In this document: positions 10,826 to 21,443 of the stretch, piece after piece
How positions within the stretch are numbered: position 1 is the stretch's first letter
How the letters are laid out: every line of letters starts with the position of its first letter
Assembly: GCA_002104905.1 (NCBI GenBank)
Contig: MCFE01000304.1
Location: 1-64,000 of the forward strand
Length of the DNA stretch: 64,000 nucleotides
From: Basidiobolus meristosporus CBS 931.73
Lineage: Eukaryota; Basidiobolomycota; Basidiobolomycetes; Basidiobolales; Basidiobolaceae
Direction of reading: 5' to 3'
Position numbers and translations under genes: made by a program
Notes under the pieces: model-generated
Seen by the model: the letters and a program-made list of their open reading frames with translations, nothing else
What the model was told of the DNA's origin: nothing
The model's database searches: none

Positions 10826-11340
10826 GAAACGGCTGAAGTTATTGAAGTCTTGCATCACACGGTTTTGGAATCTTGAAACATTCACAACGAGACAAATATT
10901 CAAATCAGAACTACAGCTTAAATGGTATATAGATAGCACATGACTGAGTTGGTCAAGTCCACCGAAGCAATGATGATTTTCATTCTATTGGACAATCTCA
11001 AGTTGGCGTAATGAGATCTGCTCACTTCCACTCCTCCACGTGGCTCTCAAAACGATGAATATCAGATGCTGGATGCTGTATAGCGACACAAAGATGTGGG
11101 CATATCTTGCTAATCATGTCCTACTATACTTGCTAACCATGTCCTACTACATCCAACCAGCTTTTGTCCAGATAAGAGCTGGAGAAAATTGCTAATCGGG
11201 CATTGATGGGATTTTTATGTTTATATTCGATTATCCGAAACAAAGTGTTCATCATCCGGCCCTGCACAATATTACGGCATTGACGATGATTGAGTTAATG
11301 TCTATTCAATGCTATATCACAATCACCACTTATAATCAAC
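10826..11340. other. Degraded flank of the acyltransferase cluster
   Basis: No gene. A short stretch near 11030-11075 resembles the 3' codons of the acyltransferases (the segment around the conserved VTWK). A tandem near-repeat of ~24 bp (TGCTAACCATGTCCTACTA-like) occurs at about 11108-11150. Confidence 0.35.
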
Positions 11341-11935
11341 AGGAACTCGGTCCAATATTTCTTGGCATCCGCGGCATTAACAAAACCACTCAAAATCAGC
11401 ATCTATGTGACTGCCGAAACTGAGTGTACCGGACCCAGAATACTGGATTATTGCAAAGAACCGATTCGCAAGGGCAGTAAACTTTTCCGGTACCGTCTCC
11501 CCCAGGCTCGGGATCTCCGAATTACCTTTGCACCCATTGTGATACGCTGTGGCTGGGAAGCTGAGAGCGTACTTCATCGATTTAATAAGTGCAGTTCGAA
11601 GTACCGTCATTTTGTGCGGCACATATTTCTAGATTAGTGGGTCAAGCGGGATGGTCATTATCATGTTTTTGTTGAAATTCTTGGAATGGTATCCAAGTCC
11701 AATGTTTTCGAACCCACTCTGAGTGGTTATTTCAGGAAATGGCGTTACTATGGAATATGCCAAGAATTAGACAACTGGGTTCCTTTAACTCTTTTGAGAT
11801 AAGCGAGTGTGTAATGCCGGGACCGGGATGGCATGATGAGCAGTAATATAATATGGCCTTTCAAATCAATAGCATATCATTTAGAGACTGGAGTGATTGC
11901 TGACTGTTGTGCAAGTGTACTGAGGTAACGGCTCA
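11341..11935 (-). pseudogene. Old relic of a sixth acyltransferase copy
   Basis: Fragments appear in the right order and on the right strand. At 11377-11560 a frame resembles the NNGxKxSLEISNLG to VSAVTW portion, at 11640-11730 the VPLDSLV and TIQRI region, and near 11905-11935 a piece like the promoter block of B and D. Many indels and stops; no coding potential is left. It shows the family once extended further right. Confidence 0.5.
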
Positions 11936-12119
11936 TCATGTAGTTACGATTTTTTTCTTTATTGTAGAATACAAGGTTTACCCAGGAATTTGTTACATCC
12001 AAAGCAGTTTACATTACATGACATCATTTATATACATCGCCTATGTGGCAGAGTTGTTTAGCGGGCGGGGAATGGTTGAGGCGATTCAAGATACTATCAC
12101 CTGGATAGTGGACAGTAGC

Positions 12120-12237
12120 TCAGACATTGGGATGGGAATTTAAGTGGTGGATATTGACGTCCTCTACAGAGGGAAGCGTATCGAAGAGATCTTCCAAATC
12201 GAACTCATTGTCATCCGTGGAATAGTTATTATTCAGA
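12120..12237 (-). other. Possible displaced C-terminal part of the neighbouring gene
   Basis: In another frame than the CDS ending at 12238, the minus strand reads on with EDLFDTLPSVEDVNI and stops at 12120-12122. This matches the repeat ELFEFVPSIE of that CDS, so the two parts probably belonged to one protein. I found no splice pair that joins them in frame; a one-base frameshift is the simplest explanation. Confidence 0.4.
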
Positions 12238-12615
12238 TCATGGCCACTTCCGAAACCGGAACCATTCAATAGAGGGAACAAATTCAAAGAGCTCTTCGAC
12301 CGCTGATTGTTCTACAGTAGGGGATGGCTTGTCGTTTCGAGAGAAAAGGACGCTTGACCTTCCACCGAAGGTTAATTTTTCAGTGGATGGGACAAAATCG
12401 AAGAAATGCTTGATCGAGAATTCGGGCTTGTTAGTGGATTGGTGACGCTGAGTACTCTGCGGAATCGAGTATTGATAGTTGGTGAGGTCAGTGCTGTTGG
12501 CAGGGCTGGAATGTGCCCTGTGAACAGAGATTCTAGAGACCAATGGGCGGGAAGCAACAATAGAGTAGTTTTGGACAGACTTGTATAGAGACTTGGCAAA
12601 TTGCTGGGTAGACAT
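12238..12615 (-). CDS. Small uncharacterised protein with FVPS repeats and a mitochondrial-type N-terminus
   Basis: 125 aa from the ATG at 12615. I do not recognise the family. The N-terminus (MSTQQFAKSLYKSVQNYSIV, then VSRISVHRAHS) is basic and free of acidic residues, as in a mitochondrial presequence. Two copies of a motif follow, FFDFVPSTEKLTF and LFEFVPSIEWFRF, at about residues 72-84 and 108-120. A third copy lies just downstream in another frame (12143-12240), so the annotated stop may be the result of a frameshift. The open frame extends upstream to 12726 but without conserved content, so I chose the internal ATG. Confidence 0.45.
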   Translation of the reverse strand: MSTQQFAKSLYKSVQNYSIVASRPLVSRISVHRAHSSPANSTDLTNYQYSIPQSTQRHQSTNKPEFSIKHFFDFVPSTEKLTFGGRSSVLFSRNDKPSPTVEQSAVEELFEFVPSIEWFRFRKWP

Positions 12616-12726
12616 AACTGCTTGAAAAGTAGACAGCAAACGTTCTTTCCTCAGCGAGATCCCTCCCCCTTTATATGCAGTATTCTCATTACCAAGAAAG
12701 ACGTAAGGGTGCATCAAGACCATCAC

Positions 12727-13440
12727 ATGAGTAGCCCAAAGAGATAAACCAATGGATAACTAGCATCATCAAACATACGCGTGACCAGCTAAGATATTTA
12801 GACCCTTAATTGGGCTCCATTAACAAGTCGCTCTTATAGATCCGGACTCAGATAAGCATGATCATCACAGGCCTCTGATTGGATCAGTGTGTTTCTTGAG
12901 ATGGCGCTGAAACATGGAAATACATCATTGGGAGAGGAACAAAGTCAATGGTTTGTTCTTTGTTTTCGTTTCCTAACGATGCATAACGGTTAGTTGCTTT
13001 CCGTAGATGGTTCAGGTTGGATGAATTGGAAACGGCCGGAGGAAATCGGAAGTGGGCTGTTTGGAGTTGATGTCATGTTGCTATTACCCATAGCTCACAT
13101 GGATGGAGTATAATGTGGCATTACACCGCCCGCAGCCTAGACTACTTACTAAGGGGAACACATACCAGTAGCCGATTCAAAGCAAGATTAACTCTGATTA
13201 TGCACGTTAGCTACCCTGTTGGCCTATTACTGATCATCTCAGCCCATTATAGAAATGATCCGACCTTTCACATGTCATCGGAGTAGTAAGGGTTTCTTAC
13301 ATTTGTTTATTTTGTGTCGGGGCCCTGTGTCAGCAACACATCCTCTGAGCCCACTACTGCTCCGATCCTGCACCCCACAATTGCATTGATGGTTGGGCCT
13401 AAACTCCATTAAACAAGAAGTGCGGGAAATCTCCAATCAG
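12727..13440. other. Intergenic, nothing recognised
   Basis: No protein-like frame, RNA gene or repeat seen on either strand. Confidence 0.4.
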
Positions 13441-13442
13441 GC

Positions 13443-13863
13443 ATGCCCATCTCAACCCCTCCCTGCGGTTTCAACATATCAGCGAATTGGTTAAAAGAGA
13501 ATTATGATGGATCCCGTCTGCCCCCCCCTTCGGGCACTCTAAACTTCTACCAATGGGTTTCTCAAGAATCAACTCACAATGGACTCAACCCATTCAATAC
13601 GCCATTTTCAGGTACACTTGCAAGCACCCTGGCTATGTGGCCCCACGACACGCCAGCAAGCTTCCCAGCTACAATACGTTTCATGCGACACCGGTGAGTG
13701 TGAGTCTAGCTAGAATCCAAGAGATATTCTGTCTATTGAAGGGAATGGAGAGCATATCTTTCAATCCTGTGAAGATCACCTGCGCCAGTCATGACTCAAT
13801 CATGACGGATTTGTTCGAATCATTACCACATATTGCGCACTTGCATTTTGAAAACCACAAGTA
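13443..13863 (+). pseudogene. Possible relic of a leucine-rich, F-box-type gene
   Basis: A plus-strand frame at 13690-13863 reads like an LRR-type segment (LARIQEIFCLLKGMESISF, then MTDLFESLPHIAHLHFEN). It lacks a plausible start, domain context or downstream continuation. The frame before it differs. The family assignment is impression only. Confidence 0.2.
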
Positions 13864-13869
13864 GCAGTC

Positions 13870-14337
13870 TAATCCCGCTACCAGAATTTCAGGCAGATCG
13901 ATGAATATAAACCATTTGTGAATGTCAGGCCGATTGATGTACATAGCTTTCCCGCTCAATTCCTTGCACGTGGTTAAAGACACGAAGCCCCACTGAATAC
14001 GAACACACAGGCCATCATTGCTTCGCTGTCAGACCTAAGACCTACCCCATGCACAGGCTACCCTATTGGGTATATTGGATTCATCAAGGGATTTTATTTT
14101 CAAGTGTGAAGACGCTCAAAGAAACATCCCACTTCATTTCCAGCTCAATTCCCAGCCACGTAACTCAGCAGAAATGGTGGGGATTTTACTGGAGATAAAA
14201 AAGAATCACACTCTGATATGCAATAAGTCTAAATAAAAATGATGCGATTTCTTGAATGAAAGGGAACCGAGTTTGGATCGAGCGAGGGGTGCTCAATGAA
14301 GAGAAAATGGGTTGATGTGTAGGAAGACCAGGAAGGC
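13870..14337. other. Intergenic, 3' flank of uS7m
   Basis: No gene seen. The AT-rich segment near 14195-14245 is probably the 3' UTR of the minus-strand ribosomal gene. Confidence 0.35.
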
Positions 14338-14976
14338 TTAGAAACGGGCAGCGGCATTGGCACGATTGGCGAGGACCAATTTGTGGAGCTGTTCCTTTTG
14401 CTTGAGGATTGGACTGACCCCGTTGATAATGGAGAGGAGCTCAGCACTCAAGCGAAGTGGGAATTCCTTCTCTGGTCGCTTCTTGGCAGCTTCCAAAAGC
14501 CAAACGAAGGCCTTTCTCCTACGTTGGCGTTCGTTGAGGGGTTTGGGGACCTGCACCACCTTGGTACCACGCTTACCTGACTTGCAAATCATCAAAGGGC
14601 TGGCCATATCGATCGCAGCGGTCAGAATTTCGTATGGGTTGGCGTTGGTCTTTTGACGAATATCAATGAGAGCACGGGCAACCATGCGCTGGGCCATGGC
14701 CTTCTTACCATCACGCATGATGGTGTTGACAAGGTGAGACAGAAGGGGATCTTTGATCATGATGGAGCGGTCCAACTCAGTAATCTTATCTGTCTGTGCT
14801 ACACTGGAGGCATCGACTGAGGGAGTTTCGACGGGCTTCTGGCCGGCGACTGACTCGACCTCAGTGGAATATCTCAGACGAGCAACGAGGCCACATCCCA
14901 CGGAACGTGTAGCAGAGGTTTGAGATAGGTTGGCGAAAGATCTTCTCAGCGTTGGAAGGAAGGAGGTACTCAACAT
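14338..14976 (-). CDS. MRPS7: Mitochondrial small ribosomal subunit protein uS7m
   Basis: Intronless, 212 aa, ATG at 14976. The first ~40 residues are Arg/Ser-rich with no acidic residues (MLSTSFLPTLRRSFANLSQ), a mitochondrial targeting sequence. From about residue 70 the S7 domain follows: DPLLSHLVNTIMRDGKKAMA, then ANPYEILTAAIDMASPLM, a basic VVQVPKPLNERQRRRKAFVW segment and a C-terminal helix ending AAARF. uS7 nucleates the head of the small subunit by binding the 3' domain of 12S/15S rRNA. The length is normal for fungal homologues. Confidence 0.92.
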   Translation of the reverse strand: MLSTSFLPTLRRSFANLSQTSATRSVGCGLVARLRYSTEVESVAGQKPVETPSVDASSVAQTDKITELDRSIMIKDPLLSHLVNTIMRDGKKAMAQRMVARALIDIRQKTNANPYEILTAAIDMASPLMICKSGKRGTKVVQVPKPLNERQRRRKAFVWLLEAAKKRPEKEFPLRLSAELLSIINGVSPILKQKEQLHKLVLANRANAAARF

Positions 14977-15227
14977 TTCGTCTTATAGTTTCACCCGAGA
15001 AAGAAAAGTTCCAAATATACTATGCTTTCTGAGAACACGAGCCCAAGGGGAAAAAGTTAGCGCTTATGCGGGACTCGCCAGGATTTCTATTCAACCAAAT
15101 CCCAACCACCCATCAGGTCGATCCACTTCGAAAAGTAAAAAATTTATGGGTGACGAAAGAGCCACCCCACTTTTTCCATCATCAATCTGTTGAATTTGGT
15201 TTATTTTCTAAGCGGATTTGCTTAAGA

Positions 15228-18104
15228 TCAGGATGAAAGATAGTGATACACCGTGGCACCAGTTGCAATATCAGTGCTGCCGATGAGTACCTGGGGACGT
15301 CGAGTTAATACCCAGTTTGGCCTGGGTCCTGAGGTTGTTACTGAAGCTTACCGTGGTGTGATTGTTGGAGCGTGCAACGATCTCTCGGATAGTTCGCACC
15401 TCGGTGAAGGTGATCCCGCCGATAACAAAAATGATCATGACCGGATGGTGTGCAGGGTGAGGGGAGGACACTTTGAGCAAGCGGCTGGGCATTGTGGGCG
15501 TTAGTAAACTCTTCTAAAGATTTTTCGGTTGTCGAGACGTCTACAAACCTGCGGAAGCCAGTCATCACTCTGCCAAGGGTACCGCGTGGGATGTACTCCA
15601 GCTCTTCCGGGATATCTTGATCTAACATGGCGGTGGCAAATATGTCACCAATCACCTGTTGTATCAAGCAGTTGTAGGGTTGTTGAGCTGCCGCTTGATA
15701 CAATGTCCTATAGAGGGTCTTAGTGATGCTCATTGCGGGGTAGCTTGTCCTTTCGTTATCCTACCTGTATCGGGAAAGTTGACTCCGCACTTCGGAGGTG
15801 TTGTGGAGGTTCCGAAAGACTGTTTCTAACCACCCTTCGATCAACTGTTTCCTCTCCCAAGTGCGTTGTGACTGCTCCTCTTCGTCGTACGCTGCCAAAT
15901 CCTGGTTCGTAGTTCTGGTTAGCCACGTCCGACCGCTAATGAAGAAGCCCAACCTACCTCTTTCTCCAGGACCCCCGGGATCTCTCCTTGGCTCATAATT
16001 GCCTGAAGCAGCTTGTCTTGGAACAGGATTTCCTCATCCTCCGAGATGAACAGATCGCTCCCACCCAGCGAATAAGCGAAAGCCATGGTGGCCAGGATGT
16101 CCTGTAGAGCGAAGTTGTTCTTACTTCTTCCCAGCTTCTCGCCGCTTTTCTTTGGCAAGATTTCCCCGAAATGCTGAATTAGATTGGTTGATTGTGGGGA
16201 CTCCGAGATGCTCAGGGCCAAGATCTTCTGGACCCCGAACAATTCCTCCCACATCATCTTTGGGCTAGAGTGAGCATCTCAGTTAACAAAAGTCCGACAA
16301 GAGGGGGATTTTCTGTTGGCAAGAACCTTTCTTTCAGTGTATCTACAATGGCTGCTATCAACTCTAGGACATTAGAGTGGTTTTCGACTGCCTGCTCATT
16401 CTCCCTTATTCCGCTGATAAGACGCATCAATTGAATGGCGGTTACTTTGCCAATAACCTAATGCATCAGGAGGGTCAATGATGAACATGGCTCTGGGGGG
16501 ACAGTTGGTGCTACCTTGGGGACTTTGGTGTTGATGTTTTCTTCCGTGATAATGTCAGCGAGCTTCTGCCTGGAGAGGAGAAATGAGGTCAAAGGGCATT
16601 TGTTGGCTGACGATTAGGACTGCAAACTACCTGACAATATTCAGTGCTTCTTTTTGCGGTACCATGATGAGCTCGTCCATCAGCGCGATGCACTCATCGT
16701 CCATACCATGAGCAAGCGAGCAAGGCGGCTCGAAGTCTTTTTCTGTCAAGCGTGGATTGAAGTAAGCGTACGTGTTGGGTTGTGTCGGGCATATCTGGCT
16801 TTCTTACCCAGCGGGCTGACTCCTTTCTTGGAGGTCAGAAATTCCGGCTTGATGTCTACATCAAGGGAGTCCGGGATAGGCCTCTTCAATATCGAGTAGA
16901 CTTGATCCAACATATTGTCTGAGCGCATCGATGGTGCAACCAGGTCCAAGCTCTGAAAGGGACAAATTTGGTCAGTTGTTACTTCCGACAGCTCCCGCAA
17001 TGTAGGCCCTTACGTACTCGATCAATAATTACGACCGAAGCCGTGTTGTCGTATTGCTTGTTACGATCCGCAGCAATTGCTTGTCTTGCGACCATCTTGG
17101 CAGCTTCGCCTGATTATTGGAGTGGTTAGCCATGACTTCTCGATCGCTGTGGCGACTGTGAAGAAACAAACCCAAAGCAAAGTATTCCCCTTTGAAGTGT
17201 AGGACTTCGAGGATTGCGGCAAGTGTGAGGGCAAGTTTCTGTAATTCTTTCTACACAACAATTACTGACGGTTAATCCGTGCGTCTCCAATAATAACTCG
17301 GGAGTCTATGCCGGCCTACCTTCGTGTCCGGGTCAGCAGTGCTGGGCGTATTTTTTGCCATCAAGGGGGAGTTTTCTATTTGAGCTCGGTTAGCATGGCG
17401 TGGAGGGCCGGTCGGGAGTTATCCATACCTGGTGTTGCTGGCTTTAGGTATGGTATACTTTGTGTGAACCCTGGGAGAAGGAAGAAATCGTGGGTGATGG
17501 AGGCCCAGAGTATCGGAGCAAAGCTGACTTGGGCAATGGGTGGGAAGGGAAGCTGGCGATCAGTGGTCATCCATTTTCGCATTCTGACGGCGAAGTCTTT
17601 GAAATACTCTCCATCGAGATTTTCCCGAGTTTCGTAGCCCGCTTGGGGTGCTTGCATGCGCTCTGGAATCGCGGTATACACCTCACTCTGCCAGTAGGTT
17701 CTAGCTTTAAGTACGGTTTTTATCTGCTCCTCGTAATTTGATAGTACGGAGGACAACAAGAATATGACTTTTTGCGGATCCTCTTCGCTACAGTTAGTTC
17801 GTAAAATTTCTTTTAGTGTCCGTGAAGGAAAGCATCAGGCTGGCGTGAAGCGTTACTTGAAATCAACGGCTATCTCGTCAATGTTATTTATGATATCCAC
17901 TTCCTCCGCGAGGCTTTTGATATTGATGGCCCCGTTCTCTAATAAACTTAGCGCCCCTCCCGGGCAAGACCATTTCATCATTTGCGTGGTGGCATCATCG
18001 GTATAAACGACTGAGCCTTCGAAGGCAAATTTGAAGGTGTCCCATATATTCTTTGAAACGCTATACAGAGGGCCGGGTGTCGAATGAAAAGGAGCCGAAT
18101 CCAT
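15228..18104 (-). CDS. SCFD2: Sec1/Munc18-like protein, SCFD2 type
   Basis: Rebuilt as 14 exons on the minus strand: 18104-17857, 17787-17429, 17375-17320, 17250-17172, 17109-17018, 16952-16808, 16742-16631, 16569-16515, 16457-16327, 16264-15958, 15901-15765, 15707-15549, 15484-15352, 15290-15228. The total is 2076 nt, 691 aa, close to the ~680 aa of animal SCFD2. Introns are 53-69 nt, most with a CTAAC/TTAAC branch site. Diagnostic Sec1 features are EYFALGEAAKMVARQ, the VVIIDRSLDLVAPSMRSDN motif, PPCSLAHGMDDECIALMDEL, and the C-terminal block PVMIIFVIGGITFTEVRTIR followed by VLIGSTDI. Sec1 proteins clasp SNAREs in vesicle fusion; the exact step of SCFD2 is poorly known. Least certain is the exon 9/10 junction (5' site GTTCTT). 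It faces the tetraspan gene across a ~290-bp divergent promoter. Confidence 0.85.
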
Positions 18105-18391
18105 TTTGCCACTTGTTCCAAGTGTTTACAACGTAGCCTAGTACAAAGGAAAGCCACCCTAATCGCTGCTTATTTTTAAAACCAGTTGGGTAAATTCTGA
18201 TATTTCGCGTAGGAGGCCGCATCAATTTAATATGGATCAACCAGCATGATCAATCAACGTGGAGCAGGCTGGCTTCCATTTGGCTGCTAAGCCCAGCTAA
18301 GCCCACACTAGGATGGCATTAACCAACAGGGATAAAAGGTGGGGCTGCCGCCATCGCTGTTGAGGAGTAAAGCAAGGAACATTACTCAACC
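18105..18391. promoter_or_regulatory. Divergent promoter, SCFD2-like gene and tetraspan gene
   Basis: 287 bp between two start codons pointing away from each other. It holds short AT-rich blocks (near 18168-18235) but no motif I can name with confidence. Confidence 0.45.
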
Positions 18392-19034
18392 ATGGCGACG
18401 TTTAGACACCCGGAGACATGTTGTTTCTTCTTAAGTTTACGAACCGGAAGCTTAATCATCATCGGGATTCATCTGGTATTTGTACTTCAATCACCTGAGC
18501 ACCCGCCAGAACCACCAGCTAACCCATCCTAGATTTTCGGGGTCTTGTTCAGTGCACTCTCCATAATGGCGCTGATAAATGCCGATAGAGTACTGGACAC
18601 CGTTACCCCATATCTTCCGGAGCTTTCCCGTGATGGGTATTTGTCCACCATAGCCATGGCCTTGGGCTCGCAGATTGTGTCCACTATTATAGCCGTAGTC
18701 GGGCTTTATGGTGTGCTAAAGGTAACGCTCATAGACGGCCATGCCTCAGGTTGTGTTACTGATATCCATTGGAATGTAGAGGCGCCCGGCCATCCTCACA
18801 ACATACTTGGTTTTCATCGGGCTTACCGTTGTCTTGCATATTGCAACATTAATAGCATATATGACCAACCACTTCTGGTATTGGGAGGTGTCGAGTGGTA
18901 ATGTTCTGGGAATCGTCCTACTAACCTACTTCTTTACTGTAATACTGAGCTACAGACACAGTATCAAAGAGACAGACATGATCCAGAAGTTACGCTTCCC
19001 TTCCTCGCACACCTCCCCTCGGCTCAACATATAA
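18392..19034 (+). CDS. Four-span membrane protein, LAPTM4-like
   Basis: Three exons, 18392-18475, 18533-18721 and 18780-19034; introns 57 and 58 nt, both phase 0; 175 aa. The N-terminus has CCFFLSLRTGSLIIIGIHL, which resembles the CC...RTG entry into the first membrane helix of LAPTM4/5-like lysosomal proteins. Hydrophobic segments lie at about residues 17-45, 62-88, 96-118 and 126-148, and the tail is polar with no YxxPhi-type sorting motif that I can be sure of. Such proteins sit in endosomal/vacuolar membranes; the role here is unknown. Splicing was chosen to keep hydrophobic segments continuous (GVLK joined to RRPAILTTYLVFIGL). Confidence 0.7.
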
Positions 19035-19284
19035 CGGCCGGCCGATAATATCCCAAAACTGTATCATCGAATATATCCTTTGTAGCTTCCAATTTTGTCA
19101 TTAAAACCATGCCATCATCGATCGCCCACGTGACCACCGGTCATGGATGTTTTCCTCGATATACACGACATTTTATTTGGACACTGGCACATGATCTATT
19201 AAACCGTACGGATACTGAGACACAGGGATAATTGCTTTGCTTTCCGATTATATTCACAGTCCAGGAACCAGTTTCTTTGAAAAT

Positions 19285-20403
19285 ATGGCAGTGCTGAAGA
19301 CCGTGTCGAAGGGTTTACGATCCCAGCCGGGGTTGCTCCGTAGGGTGGGTTCGAGGATAGCCGTGGGAAAGCCCTCGGCCAGAACGTTGACGACCTTTCT
19401 GGAAAATAGCATGTACCCGCCAGCCGGGGAGCAGAAGCCACCCAGCGAGCCCAGCCAGTTGACGCAAAAGACCGCTCCTGATCCAAGCGTCCCTGCCAAC
19501 ACATTTTATCGACGTACGCTGCCCTCTTGCCTGATTTCGTTCACCTCCGAGGAGGGCAAGAAGATCTTTAAGGAGAGTGTGTTTCAAGGGTACGCCGAAA
19601 CCTATTTTAGTCTGGCAAACAACTTCACCACCCAATCCGAGCCTGCTTGTACGTAGTTTACGCCGGTTTTCTCTCCAAACGATGCTGATCTTTCATTATG
19701 TGCTTGGTAACTTGCAGATTGTGGCCCTAGTTCGTTAGCGATGGCGCTCAATGCACTGGAGATCGATCCCTCCAGACGGCGAAAGGGGAAGGCACGGTGG
19801 TATAGTGACGAGCTGTTGGAGGGTTGTGCGCCCAAAGAGGAGGTCAAAAGAAAGGGCATTACCTTCACTCAGTTTTATTGTAAGTCAGTTGACCTGAGTC
19901 CTAACCGGGTGTTTCTTGGGTACTCAATCAACTTGGGTTTGTAGGCCTTGCCGAAAACCACTGTGATGTGGTGGCGAAGCGAGGAGACCAGGTGTCTTTT
20001 GAGGAGTTTGTGGAGGACGTAAAGCGAGTCAGCTCCAGTGGAGACGAACACATGGTGGTTTCATTTTCTAGGAAAACGCTACAACAGACCGGCGATGGCC
20101 ATTTCTCACCACTGGGGGGATACAACATCGACCGAAAGCTGGCCCTAGTGTTGGATGTAGCTAGGTAGGTGGATAGAGAGCATTCCTTAGCGGCTTCTCT
20201 GTGCTAACATGAAGTCCAGATTCAAGTATCCTTGCTACTACGCGCCTATTGAGATGCTCTACGAGTCACTCAAGCCGATCGATAAGTCAACCGGTCAGTC
20301 ACGGGGGTACTTCCTACTGAAAGCAAGTGAGCAGCTGAAGAGTCCAAACTTTCTAGGCTCCTGTGGAGCAACCTGTGGGTCTAGCGGCTCCTGCCACATG
20401 TAA
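19285..20403 (+). CDS. PCS1: Phytochelatin synthase (glutathione gamma-glutamylcysteinyltransferase)
   Basis: Four exons, 19285-19648, 19718-19879, 19945-20164 and 20220-20403; introns 69, 65 and 55 nt; 309 aa. The peptidase-C83 domain spans about residues 73-270. The papain-like triad is complete: Cys123 in QSEPAYCGPSS, His228 in TGDGHFSPLGGYN and Asp246 in LVLDVARFKYP. The spacings of 105 and 18 match 106 and 18 in Arabidopsis PCS1. The enzyme joins gamma-Glu-Cys units from glutathione into metal-chelating phytochelatins when Cd, Zn or similar ions are present. The C-terminal Cys-rich half of plant enzymes is missing; only a short tail CGATCGSSGSCHM remains. Residues 1-38 are Arg/Ser-rich without acids, suggesting a mitochondrial presequence. 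No neighbour belongs to the same pathway. Confidence 0.93.
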
Positions 20404-20682
20404 AATACACTCAATCACGCACCTGTAGTAGCCAAAAGTACCATCACTGCATCACTACATCACTGCATTCTATCATCACAACTCAACCCACCATAATATG
20501 CACAAATGGTTAAAATTAAACAAGATCTACACCAAATGCCATTAACTCCCCATCTCTGAATCCCCACTTGATCGGGGTGGAGTGGAGAAAAATTTTGAAT
20601 ATCATCCACTTAGTAGTAAGCCTCGAGGTAGTGGTGATTTGTGGTTCTTTCCTGTACGAACATCATTTGGGTTTATTCCACC
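20404..20682. promoter_or_regulatory. 3' flank of phytochelatin synthase and 5' region of mS41
   Basis: About 280 bp between two genes on the same strand; AT-rich around 20500-20530. No named motif. Confidence 0.3.
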
Positions 20683-21158
20683 ATGACCATCATAACGAGA
20701 ACCTTTGTCAATGCCAGGCCTTTTCTGAGCCGCTCTTTACACGCCAAAGCAGCTCCCCAGAAGAGCAAACGCGTTCCTGCCCCCAGAGGTAAATGCGGGT
20801 TATGCGTTTCTATCGCCAAGGCGAGTAACTTAATATCCGTTGCACCCACTCTGCATTGTAGGTGAATTCAAGGATCCCCAGAGCTTCCTGAACAAAATCC
20901 GCCGCGGTTGTGAAGAAGCTGCCGACAAGTTCAAGGTGAGTTACTGACTAAATGATCCATTTCCCTCCAGTGGCGAAGGATACTGACCGGGAAATCCCAT
21001 AGGACTGGGAGCACCTCTTCACTGTCACCAGAAACGAGATGAAACACGATATGGGACTTACTCCTCAACAACGCAAATGGATCCTCAAATGGACCGAACT
21101 GTACAGACAAGGAGTCGACCCATACTTGATTCCTAAGCCAGTCAAGAGAAAGAGTTAA
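20683..21158 (+). CDS. FYV4: Mitochondrial small ribosomal subunit protein mS41 (IGR domain)
   Basis: Three exons, 20683-20788, 20862-20935 and 21003-21158; introns 73 and 67 nt; 111 aa. The N-terminus MTIITRTFVNARPFLSRSLH is a mitochondrial presequence. The SAM-like IGR domain follows: DPQSFLNKIRRGCEEAADKF, then DWEHLFTVTRNEMKHDMGLT and QQRKWILKWTELYRQG. The protein is a fungal mitoribosome-specific component at the small subunit. The signature Ile-Gly-Arg is Ile-Arg-Arg here. An open frame begins 14 codons upstream, but only from a GTG, so the ATG at 20683 is used. Confidence 0.88.
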
Positions 21159-21443
21159 TGGAAGCGCCCCATCCTTTCTCCCCAGCCACTCTAAATACTC
21201 AAGGCTCTACGACCACTCAAGCTTACATTGCATATTCAACTTTTCAACTGGATTCCGATATCATAGAATCAATAAAAAATGGAATATATTTGGAGTGCTA
21301 TGCTACCCCGGTGGAGATTTTATTGAATCCAAAAGAGATGGGCGTGAATGTTTTAGTGAAGAAAACGGGGGAGGAGAGGGGAAGGGAAGGCGTGGCGTGG
21401 GCGGTTCCACGACCAAGATGGAGCGAGGAAAGGGGATGCTCGT

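Noticed and set aside
19199-19635. Three antisense ORFs of 80-106 codons over phytochelatin synthase exon 1
   Set aside because: Antisense to a clear enzyme with intact catalytic residues; no independent support.
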